This document shows positions 1 through 10,505 of a stretch of 36,402 nucleotides of DNA, piece by piece. Below the pieces are notes generated by a model that saw only the letters and a list, made by a program, of their open reading frames with translations, was not told the DNA's origin and made no database searches. The stretch is from positions 3,610 through 40,011 of the forward strand of contig BFEA01001124.1 in NCBI GenBank assembly GCA_003427395.1, read 5' to 3'. The stretch comes from Chara braunii. Lineage: Eukaryota > Streptophyta > Charophyceae > Charales > Characeae. The translations under genes were made by a program, and so were the position numbers. The first letter of the stretch is position 1; each line of letters begins with the position of its first letter.

Positions 1-508
1 GTCATACCTCATGAACGGATGCGGTACAACCATCCAAATTCCACTGCCGTCCGCTTTCCATTTTTCTAATCTACCCTCCGACCATCGATAGTCCCGAGCC
101 CTTTCGNTAGCCCTCCTTTGATCTTCCTTGGTGAAATCCTGGAGGGGGTTGCCAACTAGGGTGGCAATTAAGGCGATATCAGTCCAGACTTCTGCCCATC
201 TGAACTTNCGGGTCTTTTCTAGCCCTTCTGACATGGCGTCCAAAAAACGAGCTTCGGTAGGGATCTTGTCCGTCCGACACAAGGGACACAGCCACGGTTT
301 GCTGTCATTTCGATATTGAATGCACGAGCCATGGGCTCGTGCAACACACTGTCGACAGTCTATCCATTTGGCATATCCTTCCCCGTTAGGACGCATGGCG
401 ACCGAGTATACGTGGGAAATGGCTTCGCAAAAATAACAAAATTTATCAGGCAGGGAGAGGAGAGATAAGGAGGAGAGGGGAGAAAGAGGGGTAGCGGGAT
501 TACCTCCG
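1..508 (-). CDS. Ty3/gypsy pol segment with PHD-type zinc finger (partial, continues off left edge)
   Basis: One minus-strand frame is open from about 508 to the window edge. It starts with a Ser/Leu/Pro-rich linker, then a C4HC3 zinc-finger pattern: FCYFC, then WIDCRQC, a His and Cys in AHGSC, and finally WLCPLC (roughly 440-260). This spacing is typical of PHD fingers, which usually bind histone tails. About 80 residues follow, ending WMVVPHPFMRYD at base 1, where the integrase zinc-binding region would be expected next. The segment lies downstream of RNase H and is offset by one frame from it (the RNase H frame ends at a TGA at 509-511), so either a frameshift has occurred or the polyprotein is expressed by a frame change. 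I infer that it guides integration to marked chromatin. The PHD pattern is visible; the role is a guess. Confidence 0.62.
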
Positions 509-2365
509 TCACCCATTGCCACCGACCTGCTTCTTGCCACGTGGGACAACTGCCACTTGTCCGTACTTGGGCCCNTTTGCCAGTTCTGGCTCCTTCCACA
601 GTGTCATTTCCTCGCCCTTGGGTACTTTAGCGGGCCGATGCAGACGTGTCAGCCCGTTCGCGTTGCCGTGTCTCTCTGTCTTCCGGTGGATGATGTCGAA
701 GTCGTACTCCTGAAGCCATACNNCCCAACATCCAATCATGCCCGTGTAATTAGTGAGCTTCTTCAAGGCCAGCAATGGTTCGTGATCTGTCACAAGGCGA
801 TACTTCTGTACGTAAAGATATGGATGGAAGTGTTGGATACCCTAGACCACTGCATAGCATTCGCCATGGGGCGCTGAGTNGTTCCGCCATTTGTCNNGCA
901 TCATTNGCGACGCGTATTCGATGACGTGCTCACGACCATCGTTCCCCTTTTGNGCTAGAATAGCGGAGAGAGCTTCCGTTTGCTAGTCTGTGATAAGAAT
1001 GAATTGTTTGGAGGGGTCCGGTCGGATCAAAATAGGGGCCGTCGCTAAAGCATCCTTGAGCGTCGCGAAAGCCTGTTGGCACTCCGCGTCCCAACTGAGA
1101 GGCTGGTCCTTACGTAACAGGTTCGTTAGTGGTCGCGCAATTGCGGCGAAACCCTTGATGAAACGTCGATAGTACGATGCCAACCCCGGGAAGGCTCGAA
1201 CCTGCGTCAACGAAGTGGGAACTGAAGCTTCTCTTACCGCCGCGACTTTCCTCGAGTCAGATCGCAATCCTCCACTTGTCACGACGTATCCCAAGAACGA
1301 AATTTCCGAGAGGAAAAATTCGCTCTTTTCGAGTGCGACTTCGAACCCGGTGTCCCTCAAAGCACCCAACGTCCATTCAATGTGTTGTGCATGCCCGTGG
1401 TACGTTTCCGAGTAGACAAGGATATCATCCATGTAGACGATGACGCAAAAGTTGATCATTCCTTGAGTTAGCCGCGTCTTGTTGACGAAGTTCTGGAAGG
1501 TCATGTTCATCGCCCGCTGAAACGTGGCAGGTGCATTGCAAATCCCCATCAGGCACCGAACCCGCTGCCACGTGCCCTCAAAAAATATGAAGGCCGCCTT
1601 TGGCTGATCTTCCTCCTTCACCAGAATATGATGGAAGTCGTGCCGAATATCAAACTTGCTAAAATACTTAGCACATCCAATCACATCCAGCAAATCATCA
1701 ATCCGGGGGAGGGGATACACATCTTTAATCGTGATTTCATTCAGCTTGCGATAATCGATGCATATGCGAATTGATCCATTTTTCTTGGTCACTAACACTA
1801 CTGGAAATGACCAAGGTCCGGTGGCGGGTTCAATCCACCCGCTCGCTTCGAATTCCCGAATTCGCTCGAGAGTCTTTTTCCGTTCTATCAGACAGCATCG
1901 GTAAGGCTTGCAATGGATTGGGGAATGATTACCTGTCTGAATTTCGTGTTGGATCACTAGCGACAGGCCGATATCCGTATCCGTTACACTTATCGCTCCC
2001 TGATATTCCGTCAAAATATCTGCAATCACTCGATGAATTTCATCAGGTACGTACGACGGGATGTGTAATTGGAATAACTGCTCCCAGATTCGTACGTCTA
2101 TCTGCTTCGTACGTGCAGGTTTCGCTACATCAGGCGGGGGTGNAGAGATGAATGAGTGATCCGATCGCCAGGAGAACACTNTGGCCATCATCTGGCCATC
2201 TTCCTCCCGGATAGCCACGTGTCCTTCCAGGGTGATTCCATCGCAAATATCCTGCCACGGTACCGCTTTAGTCGCAATTTTTACTCCGAGTTCATATGAT
2301 TCTGGTTCGGGACGCCAAGGGGGTTCCAAAGAACTGGTTTCCGCCCCCAAGCGTAGCAGTCGCAC
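509..2365 (-). pseudogene. Ty3/gypsy reverse transcriptase and RNase H
   Basis: This is the polymerase core of the retrotransposon, copying element RNA into cDNA in the cytoplasmic particle. Visible RT blocks in order are IDYRKLNEIT, YPLPRIDDLL, FSKFDIRHDFHHI, the catalytic VYMDDILVYS near 1440-1410, FLGYVV and FPGLASYYRRFI. RNase H follows from about 982, with YASxM, DKWR, HGECYAV and VTDHEPLLAL. RT and RNase H share one frame, but it is cut by an in-frame TAG at 983-985 (just after FILITD) and another near 842. The frame ends with a TGA at 509-511. The block before RT (MRLLRLGAETS) has no recognised domain. Scattered single N bases fall in the coding sequence. It reads as a recently active but now broken copy. 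The order RT, RNase H, then integrase is the Ty3/gypsy order. Confidence 0.93.
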
Positions 2366-2431
2366 TTCTTTTGCAGGTGTTAATAGGGACCTTGGAAGAT
2401 CCGTAATGTCGCAGTAATGCTTTTTGTTACT

Positions 2432-2710
2432 CTATCGGGCGAGAAGCGGGGCGATTCCTTCGTATAGGGTTTGAGAGGGTTCCAAGGAATCGACCATCCC
2501 CAAAATCTGTACGAGGGGTTCGCCCAAGATCATTGCCTTGGTCCTTTGGATGCTTCGGCTGGTTAGATGTATCGTTCTTGCGATCGTCCGGGGTGGCGGG
2601 TAGAAAACACGTTGTTGCGCTAGCTTCAGGATTTCAGGGTCACTCTCATCACTGNTGTCTACATCGTTGGTTGACGACTCCCCGTTCACGGGTTCTTTCC
2701 AGGAGATCAT
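2432..2710 (-). CDS. Ty3/gypsy pol linker between protease and RT
   Basis: This 92-codon open stretch lies between the protease and RT parts of the same element. It begins with an acidic Ser/Asp/Glu segment (SDESDPEIL) and continues with a basic region (RTIARTIHLTSRSIQRT). I recognise no catalytic motif. By position it is the protease-RT connector of the polyprotein, separated from RT by frame breaks. It is unlikely to be a gene of its own. Confidence 0.4.
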   Translation of the reverse strand: MISWKEPVNGESSTNDVDXSDESDPEILKLAQQRVFYPPPRTIARTIHLTSRSIQRTKAMILGEPLVQILGMVDSLEPSQTLYEGIAPLLAR

Positions 2711-2812
2711 TCAGAGAGTCCTGGCTAACATTGGTAAAACTCGCGGAACTACGTTGCTGGTACTACGACGGGTTAACCTCATAGGCACAGCATAAGGCTT
2801 TCCTCCCGTATT

Positions 2813-3157
2813 TCAGAGGATGATTGACCGTCGTTCGAAATCCAGATTTGCTCGTAATGCCACAAGAGCAAGAAGTCCAAAAAGGACATTGTAGGTATTT
2901 ACATCCAGTACTACGACATCGCCTAATGCATGGACCTTTCCTAATCGGAAGGCGACATTGGTCATTCTTCCTACTGTTTTGATCTTTTCTTTGTCTGCCG
3001 AAACGAGATGATCTTTCTCGGTAAGCATGATGAGATCGTTCTTTCTACCCGCCCTCTTGACTACTCGCAGCAAAATGGCCAAAACGACCGCTCCTGAATC
3101 AATAATTGCATTATACGAAATTCTCCAAATTTCGATGTCACACTCTACGGATTTCAA
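2813..3157 (-). pseudogene. Ty3/gypsy aspartic protease
   Basis: This is a retroviral-type aspartic protease, which would cleave the Gag-Pol polyprotein. The catalytic D-S-G triad is visible in AIIDSGA (near 3105). The usual second half is recognisable in VVVLDVNTYNVLFG, followed by the hydrophobic ALVALRANLDF. It lies between Gag upstream and RT downstream on the same strand, as in Ty3/gypsy elements. No ATG opens this stretch, which fits a polyprotein part rather than a separate gene. It is not in one continuous frame with Gag or RT in this copy, so the copy is probably non-functional. Confidence 0.8.
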
Positions 3158-3241
3158 CGGGATGGGTTTAATCTGTAGGAAATGATCATCTTTTTGGATT
3201 AGCCCTACCCGTATCGGATCCGAAGTTCCTGCCGTATTTTC

Positions 3242-3451
3242 CTATGGTGTACGTCCCTTCTTTACGTTTGATGCTCGGGTTAGGGCGGATCGTTTCCGGT
3301 TCGCCTTACAGTGTTGCGGCATTCGCTCATTGGTTTGTTCCAAAATCAATAGCAAGTGGCCGATCGNAAGTGGAATCCGATGGCCCANAGCCCGGATGAT
3401 GTCAAGCACATTGATCTCCCCAGTGATGAAGGTGGGTCCTCCNGACTCCAC
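3242..3451 (-). pseudogene. Gag-protease junction of the Ty3/gypsy element
   Basis: A short open stretch lies immediately downstream of the Gag stop and upstream of the protease. It contains FITGEINVLDIIRA, and NERMPQHCKANRKR with a conserved-looking His-Cys pair. It holds five ambiguous bases or residues. I read it as the part of the polyprotein between Gag and protease, moved out of frame by the TAG at the end of Gag. Its exact role is unknown. Confidence 0.45.
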
Positions 3452-4686
3452 CTAACCTGGAGAAGGTCGCCACTCCGCCATTTCTTTCAGTTCTGGGGCC
3501 GGTCTGATTGTTCCGATCATTCCAAGTCNTGGATAACCAAGCGATACATANTGATCTAACGGGATAAGTTCAGCGGCTTCTTCTGTGATAGCTNGCGCAC
3601 TTCCCCCACCTTCTACTTCTTCCATCAAGGCTCCTACTCGTCCTGGTCCGTTAACGATGGGGGCCGCTGCCATTGGCGCGACCCCGACCCGTTGGTGCGG
3701 GGGTCGGTGGTGGCAATCTCGGGCCAAATGCCNTGGTTGATGGCATGCGTAACAGACATTCAGATTGCTCGCGGCTCCTGCGAGTGCAGGTGCAGGGGCT
3801 AGTCCTTGTTGGATCGGAGGGGCACGCNCCGCAATGGGCCGCATGTTCCTCATCATTGCTTCCAGTCGAGCACTATGCTCTCGCTGTTCCTTCTTGCTTT
3901 CCTGGATTATATTAATTAGTGTCTTGGTAAGCTCAAAAATAGTTGCAGGCTCACTCGATCTTACAGGGTTCTCAACTGGTGGCGGGGGTAATGCCCTTAC
4001 CGNTGTTGGTATTACAGGAACAGGAACGCTTGGGATCTCACTTGGGGTTGGTCGTTTGGGACCTATCTGCTCCAGATAGGTGACGGGGCCAGACACAAAT
4101 NCCATGTTTTCGAACTTGTTTTGTAACGCAGCTAGCTCAGCTCTCGCCCTCGCAAGTTCGGACGAATCTCCTTCCCTGGAATAATCTTCTCCTTCCAGGA
4201 AGTTCGCCNCGAACTTCCNTTCCATTTCCTCCGCCGCANCCATAATCTGCTGNAGCGTGTGGTTGATGGGGGAAAATTGCTTTCGCAACTTAGCCCTTAT
4301 CGTTCGGCTGCGAAGTCTATCAATAAACAAATCTCTCCCGACTTGTTCACCTCNCTCTNTANTCATGTAAAGTGCTTGCTCTGGGTGGACATAATCGAAT
4401 CGATTCAGAAAATACCGTTCGAAAGTCGGAAGATCAACCCATACATAGGTGCTAANCCAATGATGAGTGTCTCCTCCTAATCGAGCCGGAATGTTTATCT
4501 GCGCTTCGTTATCGTCATACTGTTGTGCTCTTAGCGTGGCCAGCCATGCTCCGGCGAGATGATGTGCTGGGACGAATANGTAGAGATCAGGTGGCGTCAT
4601 GGGAGCCCGCNCTCGAGGGACGGGTTGATTAGGATTCAGCTGATTAGCATTCTGTTGCGGATTCGGGTTCTGTAAGTTAACAGCCA
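3452..4686 (-). CDS. Ty3/gypsy Gag with CCHC zinc knuckle
   Basis: This is the structural polyprotein that would package element RNA. I start it at the first ATG in frame (4686-4684, MAVNLQNPN); the frame is open further upstream but has no ATG there. It begins with an Asn/Pro/Gln-rich segment. A capsid-like region follows, with FVPAHHLAGAWLATLRAQQY and FERYFLNRFDY, then a heptad-like stretch (ELARARAELAALQNKFENM) that may be a coiled coil. A Pro-rich linker leads to the nucleocapsid knuckle C-Y-A-C, four residues, H, four residues, C (around 3760-3720), the standard C-x2-C-x4-H-x4-C. Many single N bases interrupt it. It ends at a TAG just before the pol junction. The primer-binding site lies about 140 bases upstream of this ATG. 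Confidence 0.85.
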
Positions 4687-4828
4687 TATTGGCTGCTCGT
4701 CTGTTAGCCGATCTGCTTCGGGTAACGATGGGGTCACGTCTATGCGCGTTTCGGGGTCGAGATCGACCGCGGTTAGCCAGATCGCCCAATTATCGTTCTG
4801 GTAGTCCTAAAACCCGGCCACGTGTCGG

Positions 4829-4840
4829 GCTCCGATACCA
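4829..4840 (-). promoter_or_regulatory. Primer-binding site for initiator Met tRNA
   Basis: Read on the minus strand this is TGGTATCGGAGC, which matches the plant retrotransposon primer site TGGTATCAGAGC at 11 of 12 positions. It sits upstream of Gag, exactly where reverse transcription would be primed. It marks the inner end of the 5' LTR, which must lie at higher coordinates. Confidence 0.75.
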
Positions 4841-5800
4841 ACCTCACGCCCAGCGCGACTTCCTGATCGGAGTAGGATATGTGCGAAAAGGGGTGTGCCA
4901 AGGATTTTTGGGGAAGTGGGGGAGTTTTTCGGGGCAGCTGAGCAACTTGGCAACGAGGGCAGATCGTTTAGGGTCAGGCGCATGGGTGGTTTACGNCCAC
5001 GTGGGCCATTGGTTCCGGGGACGGCGGTTCGTGGGGATGTCCCTCTCGGGTGAACGTGGTTCCAACGAGTNGGACCGTCGGAAGTTGCCACGNGGCGTTG
5101 GTCGGCGTGCGTGCGGGTTAGGGCCGCCAGGCCTCTGGAATTCCGGGCGCCGCGGGTGGCTGCGTCGTCTGCAATTTCCGCAGGGGGTACTAGGCCAATA
5201 CGGGGCAATGGCCGACCACGAGACAACGCTGAGTTGATAATACAGAAGAAGAAGATGGAAGGGAGGGAAGNTTGTAGAGATAACAACAAATCCGGGGTGG
5301 ACGAAGTAGTAGGTATGGTCCGGGGAGGGGAAATAAGAACACCTGGGGTCGTTAGTAGTGACACAATGAAACTCCCGAGGACATAATCGGTTAACGGTTG
5401 AGCAGNGGTANCTTGGCCTCAAGGCGTCGGCAGCCCACGGGGTGAGGTAGTCCAGGTCGTACAGCGACTCCGAACTCTCGGATCGTGTCATAATGTCATC
5501 GTAGAGCNATGAGATGTTGAAGGATGGGCTCGCAGCGGTTGCGGTCACCATGTGGGAGCGCGTGNAAGCTGCTCGGATCGAGCAGCACTTACACACNTTC
5601 GCACGAGATGACGGCCCCGTCGCGAATCCCGGATGGTCGTGTCCAATCAGACCGTGCTTTTGTAATTAGCGAACCGACACGCGGGGATANGTGCAAGGGC
5701 GCAGATCTGGTCGTGCTTACACGTGTCTCTGCGTGGNGTTCGTTGGGCCGTACAATCGACGGGCTAATCGCCGAGTGNTGCAAGATGCAGCAATCACCGC
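4841..5800 (-). mobile_element. Probable 5' LTR of the Ty3/gypsy element (right boundary unresolved)
   Basis: By position relative to the primer-binding site, this stretch should hold the 5' LTR on the minus strand. Several long open frames run through it in both directions, but none resembles a known protein, and single N bases continue up to about 5943, as in the rest of the element. The partner LTR lies off the left edge, so I cannot align the two and cannot fix the outer TG end or the target-site duplication. The 3' CA end expected beside the primer site is not obvious. Confidence 0.5.
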
Positions 5801-6330
5801 AGCTTGATCGAAAGATAAGCGAAAAATGGAAACAGGATCAAAATTCCTACACTACTTAGTACGTAAAGGCNGGGGCGAGGATCGGCGAGAAAACAGGTGC
5901 AACATTCATTCATTCATCATTCCCCTGTCATACTATCCTATCGNGGATAGAAATCGCAAAGCATGCAAAATGCAACAACCACAACGACTAAAAACAAAAG
6001 TGAAAATAGCATTGAAGGCTAAGCAAAATTCCTACTCGGGTTCATGAAGACAAAAAAACAAGAGCAAGAGTGAGGATCAGCAAACAGACATCACATCCAT
6101 TCATTCGATAATACGCATTCATTCATCTGATAACACACACTCATAATATATATGAGATGGAAATCACAAGAGGCATTTGTAAGCAAAGGTCTGAGTTCAG
6201 ATTCTGAAAACAAAAAGGAAACGAAAACATATGAATCGCCTTGAGCCGCAATCAAAATTTATATACACAGGCAAGGAGGGGGAAAAGATAAAAGAAACGC
6301 AAATCCGTGTCCATCCACCTCAACTCTCTC
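5800..6330 (+). repeat. Degenerate tandem repeats, about 150-200 bp units
   Basis: Three diverged units can be traced. Each has an AAAATTCCTAC-like or CAAAATTTATA-like start, an A/G-rich stretch, then CATTCATTCATT-type or ATCCATCCA-type steps. Starts are near 5838, 6023 and 6250. No coding signal is convincing. This lies just outside the retrotransposon and may be LTR-flanking satellite-like DNA. Confidence 0.3.
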
Positions 6331-6894
6331 TTCCTCTCTCTCTTCTTCTCAGATGCGGACAGTCCGTCGTCACGCACCAACCCTCGAAGCCGTCACCCCG
6401 CTTAGTCCTCTCGCACCCGTCGGGTTCACCCGTGCCCACTGTCCGTCGTGGTCCACGTCAATCCCGCGAGCTCGGCACCAGCTCGTCGGGTCGCCCGACT
6501 CCTGCTCTACTCACCTCTTACTTCGCTCGTGTGCCGACCCTCTCTGATCGCGCAACCCCGAGCTTCCAACAACGGGTTAAGAAAGCTAACTAATCGCGCA
6601 GCCGAAATTTATGGCGTACATGCATGCGTGAAGAACACGGAAGTACAAGGACTGTAGAGAAGAGAGAAGGGGGAGGGATTGCCTACGTCTGCATGGCCAG
6701 ATCGCGGCGTGGGGGACATAGCCATGCTCCACGCATCGGTCCGATCATGCAGACCGCGGTTACCAAAACGCAGCAGAAAGAAAAGAAGGGCGGGAAAAAC
6801 GAAAATATGCCCAACATCCGTAATCAGAAGACGCCGGGGCTCGAGGACCTCGCATCGAAACGGACGGAACGACGATGTCGTGGTACAAACTTAG
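6331..6894. other. No gene recognised
   Basis: Pyrimidine-rich at the start (CTCTCTCTTCTTCTCAG near 6340, splice-acceptor-like), then mixed GC-rich sequence. Open frames exist on both strands, but none shows a domain or a family pattern that I recognise. Confidence 0.4.
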
Positions 6895-7147
6895 GAAGTT
6901 CCGATGCCGGCGAACTTCAGAAATCGCCCATGACAACCGAGAGGCTCGCAAGGAGTGCGGACCACCCGAGCAAGGAGCACCTACACATTCAATTGCGATT
7001 CAGCATCCCGAAAGACTGCTCGACCAACTCATTACCTGCGGGATCAGGGGGCGAAGAAGTCCTCCATATAGTTGTTGCCGACGGGCTTCAGGTTCACCAG
7101 CACCGGCGTCTCGTCGGAGAGCCGGTTGAGGCGGTTGAGGTCGACCT

Positions 7148-7186
<39 letters not shown>

Positions 7187-7841
7187 CGGGCTTTGTTTGG
7201 GGAGTGCGAAACTGTGCTCGAAATAGACCCTGATCCAACAAGAAGGCCAGAAACGGAGGTACCACAATAGTGCGTTTGGCAGTCCGCATAGATTACCGCC
7301 GACTGTTCGACACACCTTGAAGGTGGTCAGGAAGCCGCGGCCCGCTGGGCAGCGCGAGGCGTGTTCCGCTGAGGAGACCAGATTTTCCGAAGTCCGGATC
7401 TTAGCGGACTTCAAGCGCCGTCCTGCACAACGGGAGCCGCAGCCATCGAGGCCCGCCCTCCAAACAGCACACGTGTGTGGACCGAAGAAGTCCGCCCGCA
7501 TCCGAACTACGAAGCCTGTCCTGATCCCGCTCTGTTGCTTAACTTGTGGCGGCAGTTGGAAACCGAACCAGAACGATTGCGTAGATAATGACAGTCACGT
7601 GCTGTCAGCGGTGTCGGCGGTGTCGACAGTTTTGGCATCAGACCCTCACGTGTTGTCGATCTAGGGCAAGTGCGGCTGTCCACCGGCACCTGAACTATCG
7701 CACTGCACCATCCAGTCTACAGTAACAGTGCGCGGACACGGTATAACAGCCCAACGATGGCGAAGTTCGTCATTTCAGCTCGGGTACGGCGGGCCACGCG
7801 AGTGACTATCGGAAGGCGAAGTTCGCCGGGAGCCGAACTTT
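6895..7841. repeat. Scattered 24-bp inverted-end motifs: first group
   Basis: Copies of the dispersed 24-bp motif (ends GAAGTYCG and CGRACTTC, core GATNCCGG) occur at 6895-6918, 7389-7412, 7487-7510 (opposite orientation) and, weaker, 7818-7841. The DNA between them has no recognisable gene. The open frames crossing the G run at 7150-7186 only translate that run and its GC-rich surroundings. Confidence 0.7.
7150..7186. repeat. 37-nt poly(G) homopolymer
   Basis: There are 37 consecutive G on the plus strand, preceded by CTTT and followed by CGGG. A run of this length could form stacked G-quadruplexes. It is also a classic place for sequencing or gap-filling error, so the true length is uncertain. 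Confidence 0.9.
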
Positions 7842-8047
7842 AGCGGGGCTCGATTTGGAAATGGACGGCGTCAGAGACATACAACCCGCGAGTCGGTGGT
7901 TGTTGTACTGAATGGAGACCAGAAATTTTCACGACGAGTGCGCCTCATATCGTTACGTAGCAACTGCAGCCTCTCACAACTGTCATCACTACTTCACATC
8001 TGCGATTTTCGGCAGCGCACAAGCGTCGCACACTTTTTCGCTTAAAC

Positions 8048-9099
8048 TCAAGGTATAATTACTCGTCCAGACCCGGTGACATTCGGGGGTCCCCAGGGAC
8101 GTGAACCTGAACCGAAACCATACAACGCATTCATTGATGATCCGTACACGCGGATCTGCGGTTCGTCGACTAATGCGCTCTCCGAAAAGACGGACATGTA
8201 TTTCATCCTGACGAAAACTCCCGGTCGTGCTAAGGAATTCCCTATACAGTCCCGTATGTCAGACACTTTGTCTTCCACCTCATGCCACAAAGAAAAGTTT
8301 GCCCTGCGATCGCCAAATCGGGCCACCAATCCACACGTTCAGGCCCTCGCGCCGGCACAAATTTGAACCCCTTGATTACCACCTCGTTGCGTGACACGAG
8401 CACAACTGCATCGACGAGTTTCCTACTCTTATTCGAGGTGGCGACACATAGAACCCTGGCGAAATCGGATCCTGACACATTCAGCTGCACACAACAATAT
8501 GACACATCTTGAGGAGAATTCCCGGGGCAACGGAGCGGGTACCGCTCCAGGAACGGGCAGTGACGGGCGCAGTCCAGCAACTCTTGTTTCTACGAGCCTC
8601 CCCAAGTTCGTGGCGATGACCTGATGTAGTGGCACTCGAGGCGGCTGAAATGGCGGCTAATGCTGGTCAGTGCTCTGCGCATACGGTTCAGGAACTTGTG
8701 GCCAAGGACAGCGTCAGGCAGCGGGATGAGGTTCCCGAACTCCAACACGTTGGCGAACTTGTACTGGCTTGCCCAAGGGCAGCGCCTCTCCATCGCGGCC
8801 CAATTCCCATCGCACCAACCGTCAATATGCTCGTCCATGCACGGGACGACAATCATCCAGGGTTCCTCGTCGAAGTCCTCTGCGGTCGCTCCGTGGATCG
8901 TAGTTACACCGTTAAAATACCGCACGGATCTCGCACAAGGAGGAAATGGTTCCGCCAATCGAACGTGCATCTCGGGACTCATGGTCCGTGGTGTCGAGAA
9001 CATCGACTCCATTATCCGTGGTGTCGAGAAGGTCGCCTCCATTATGCACCCTGCAGACCACGCGCATATACCAGACGATACACACGTGGCCACGGCCAC
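8048..9099 (-). pseudogene. Decayed protein-coding gene, family not recognised
   Basis: Three minus-strand open stretches join up. From 9099 to 8590 and from 8580 to 8242 they lie in the same frame, separated by one stop. From 8329 to 8048 the reading continues after a single frame change near 8300, where the two frames overlap. The peptide has a natural-looking composition, for example DEEPWMIVVPCMDEHIDGW, WAAMERRCPWASQYKF and FVRMKYMSVFSESALVDEP. I do not recognise a family. The part nearest the start (9099-8980) overlaps a 30-bp tandem repeat and may not be coding. The plus-strand frames through the same DNA look like antisense shadows. I read it as a broken gene or gene fragment. Confidence 0.4.
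8985..9044 (+). repeat. 30-bp tandem duplication
   Basis: Two adjacent 30-bp units (8985-9014 and 9015-9044), each beginning TCCGTGGTGTCGAGAA and ending CTCCATTA. They differ at a few bases. Probably a local slippage duplication. Confidence 0.85.
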
Positions 9100-9218
9100 A
9101 CGTAGACGTCAAGTCCCGAACTGAAAATTCACGAGGTTCCACATGCCTGCACGCGCTGCCCACGCATATAGTAAGCAGGCGGAGTGCAAATGCAAAGCAA
9201 GGAAACACCCCGATCATT

Positions 9219-9713
9219 GAAGTCCGGATGCCAGCGGACTTCTGTAGTCGACCAACGAGGCAGGAGCGAGCACTTTGGCTGCATAGTTCTTTTCCTGAGA
9301 AGTCCGCCCGCATCCGAACTTCGGTGACCTCCCTATTCCGCATCCGAACGTCGTCGACTGCCCTGCTCTGGTCCCTAGCATAAAACACGCGAAGTTGAAG
9401 TTCGGATTCGGGCGGACTTCGTCGCTATGCACCGGCAGCCGGTGCTCGAGCATTGGATAGAGAGCACGACAAATATTGAAGTTCGGATCAGGGCGGACTT
9501 CCTCAGTAAGCACTCGCAGCCGGTGCTCGTGCATTGGAAACAGTGCAGGCCAACCAGTGAAGATCGGATGCGGGCGAAATTCCCCAGTTGCCTCCGCTGG
9601 CGGGGCCCGAACATTGGACGAAGGGTAGGCCGAACGCGAAAGTTCGGATGCGGGCGAACTTCTTCGGTCGTCCGCCTCAGAGAAAATGTGAAGTTGGGAT
9701 TCCGGCGAACTTC
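9219..9713. repeat. Array of seven 24-bp motifs, partly at 81-bp period
   Basis: Motif copies lie at 9219-9242, 9299-9322 (inverted), 9397-9420, 9478-9501, 9559-9582, 9639-9662 and 9690-9713. Start-to-start spacing of the central ones is 81, 81 and 80 bases. The DNA between them is also related (CAGCCGGTGCTCG then GCATTGGA recurs), so the unit is a true tandem repeat of about 81 bp containing the motif. Some copies have GATGCGGGCG instead of GATNCCGGCG in the core. The inter-motif DNA has no recognised gene. Confidence 0.85.
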
Positions 9714-9751
9714 TTCTTCCACCCGTCATGTGCTGGTCGTGAAGTACCCAA

Positions 9752-9880
9752 GTTCCATGTCGAACTAAGTTCGTTCGATTTCGAACAAGGTTCGATGTCG
9801 AACAAGGTTCGATGTCGACCACGGTTGGTTCGATATGAAACAAGGCTTAGTGTCGAACAAGGTTCAGTGCCGAACAAAAG
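9752..9880 (+). repeat. Degenerate 16-18 bp tandem repeat
   Basis: About seven imperfect units of the type GTTCGATGTCGAACAAG, with unit length varying between 16 and 22 bases. Each unit contains a small palindrome TTCGAxxTCGAA. No protein signal. Confidence 0.7.
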
Positions 9881-10074
9881 TTCATCTACAAAGAGATCGA
9901 TGAGGATTCGACATGGATGCGCGGTCGTGTTTTGGATGACCGCTTGTTTTCGATGTCGAGTGCCTTGGTCTTCGGCGATGTGGTGGCGTGTATGTGCACA
10001 CACTAAGGGACAAACACACACGAAGAAAAAACAAGCTGTTTGCTTCTTTCGACGCTACATTGTTGCCGTCGGTT

Positions 10075-10505
10075 GGTGGGTTTCATACGGCTATTCTCGT
10101 TTGGTCGAAAAGTCGCGGATGGTGATGATGCGAAACTGGTTGTGTGTGCTGCTTCGCTCACGTTTAGATCTATCGGACGATTGTCGAGCTCACCGTTCCC
10201 GATAACGAACTTGCTCGATGGATGCGTGCCCCTTTGCTCACGTATAGATCTGAGATGATGACCGGCCATCCACTACTTAGGCTATTTATACATGCACGTG
10301 TGGTTGATGCAAGCGCAAACAAAGCGGCATGCGCCCGTCGAGCAAGTTCATTATCGGGAAAGGTGAGCTCGTCAATCGACCGATAAACCGCCTGCTTGTC
10401 ACCCACGACCGGTTTTCGCATCATCACCATTTGAGGGTTCTCCACCAAACAAGTCATGCCCCATACCACACGTGAATAGCCGTGCGCATTCAATCCACCG
10501 AACAA
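10075..10505. repeat. Imperfect foldback (inverted repeat) of about 170-200 bp arms
   Basis: The segment from about 10075 to 10240 matches the reverse complement of about 10310-10505. Shared blocks include GGTGATGATGCGAAA, TCGACGAGCTCACC-like and CCCGATAA(C/T)GAACTTGCTCGA. The loop of about 70 bases (10241-10310) is unrelated. The arms differ by substitutions and small indels, so the foldback is old. It looks like a non-autonomous foldback or MITE-like element, although I could not find a flanking target-site duplication. Confidence 0.65.

Noticed and set aside
420-520. Intron between RNase H and the PHD finger, suggested by a polypyrimidine tract
   Set aside because: There is no convincing AG acceptor directly after the tract, and one frame stays open through it; a frame change is simpler.
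9219-9713. CRISPR-like array (24-bp repeats with about 57-bp spacers)
   Set aside because: The spacers resemble each other, repeats occur in both orientations and singly across the window, and the DNA is eukaryotic. It is a tandem repeat containing the dispersed motif.
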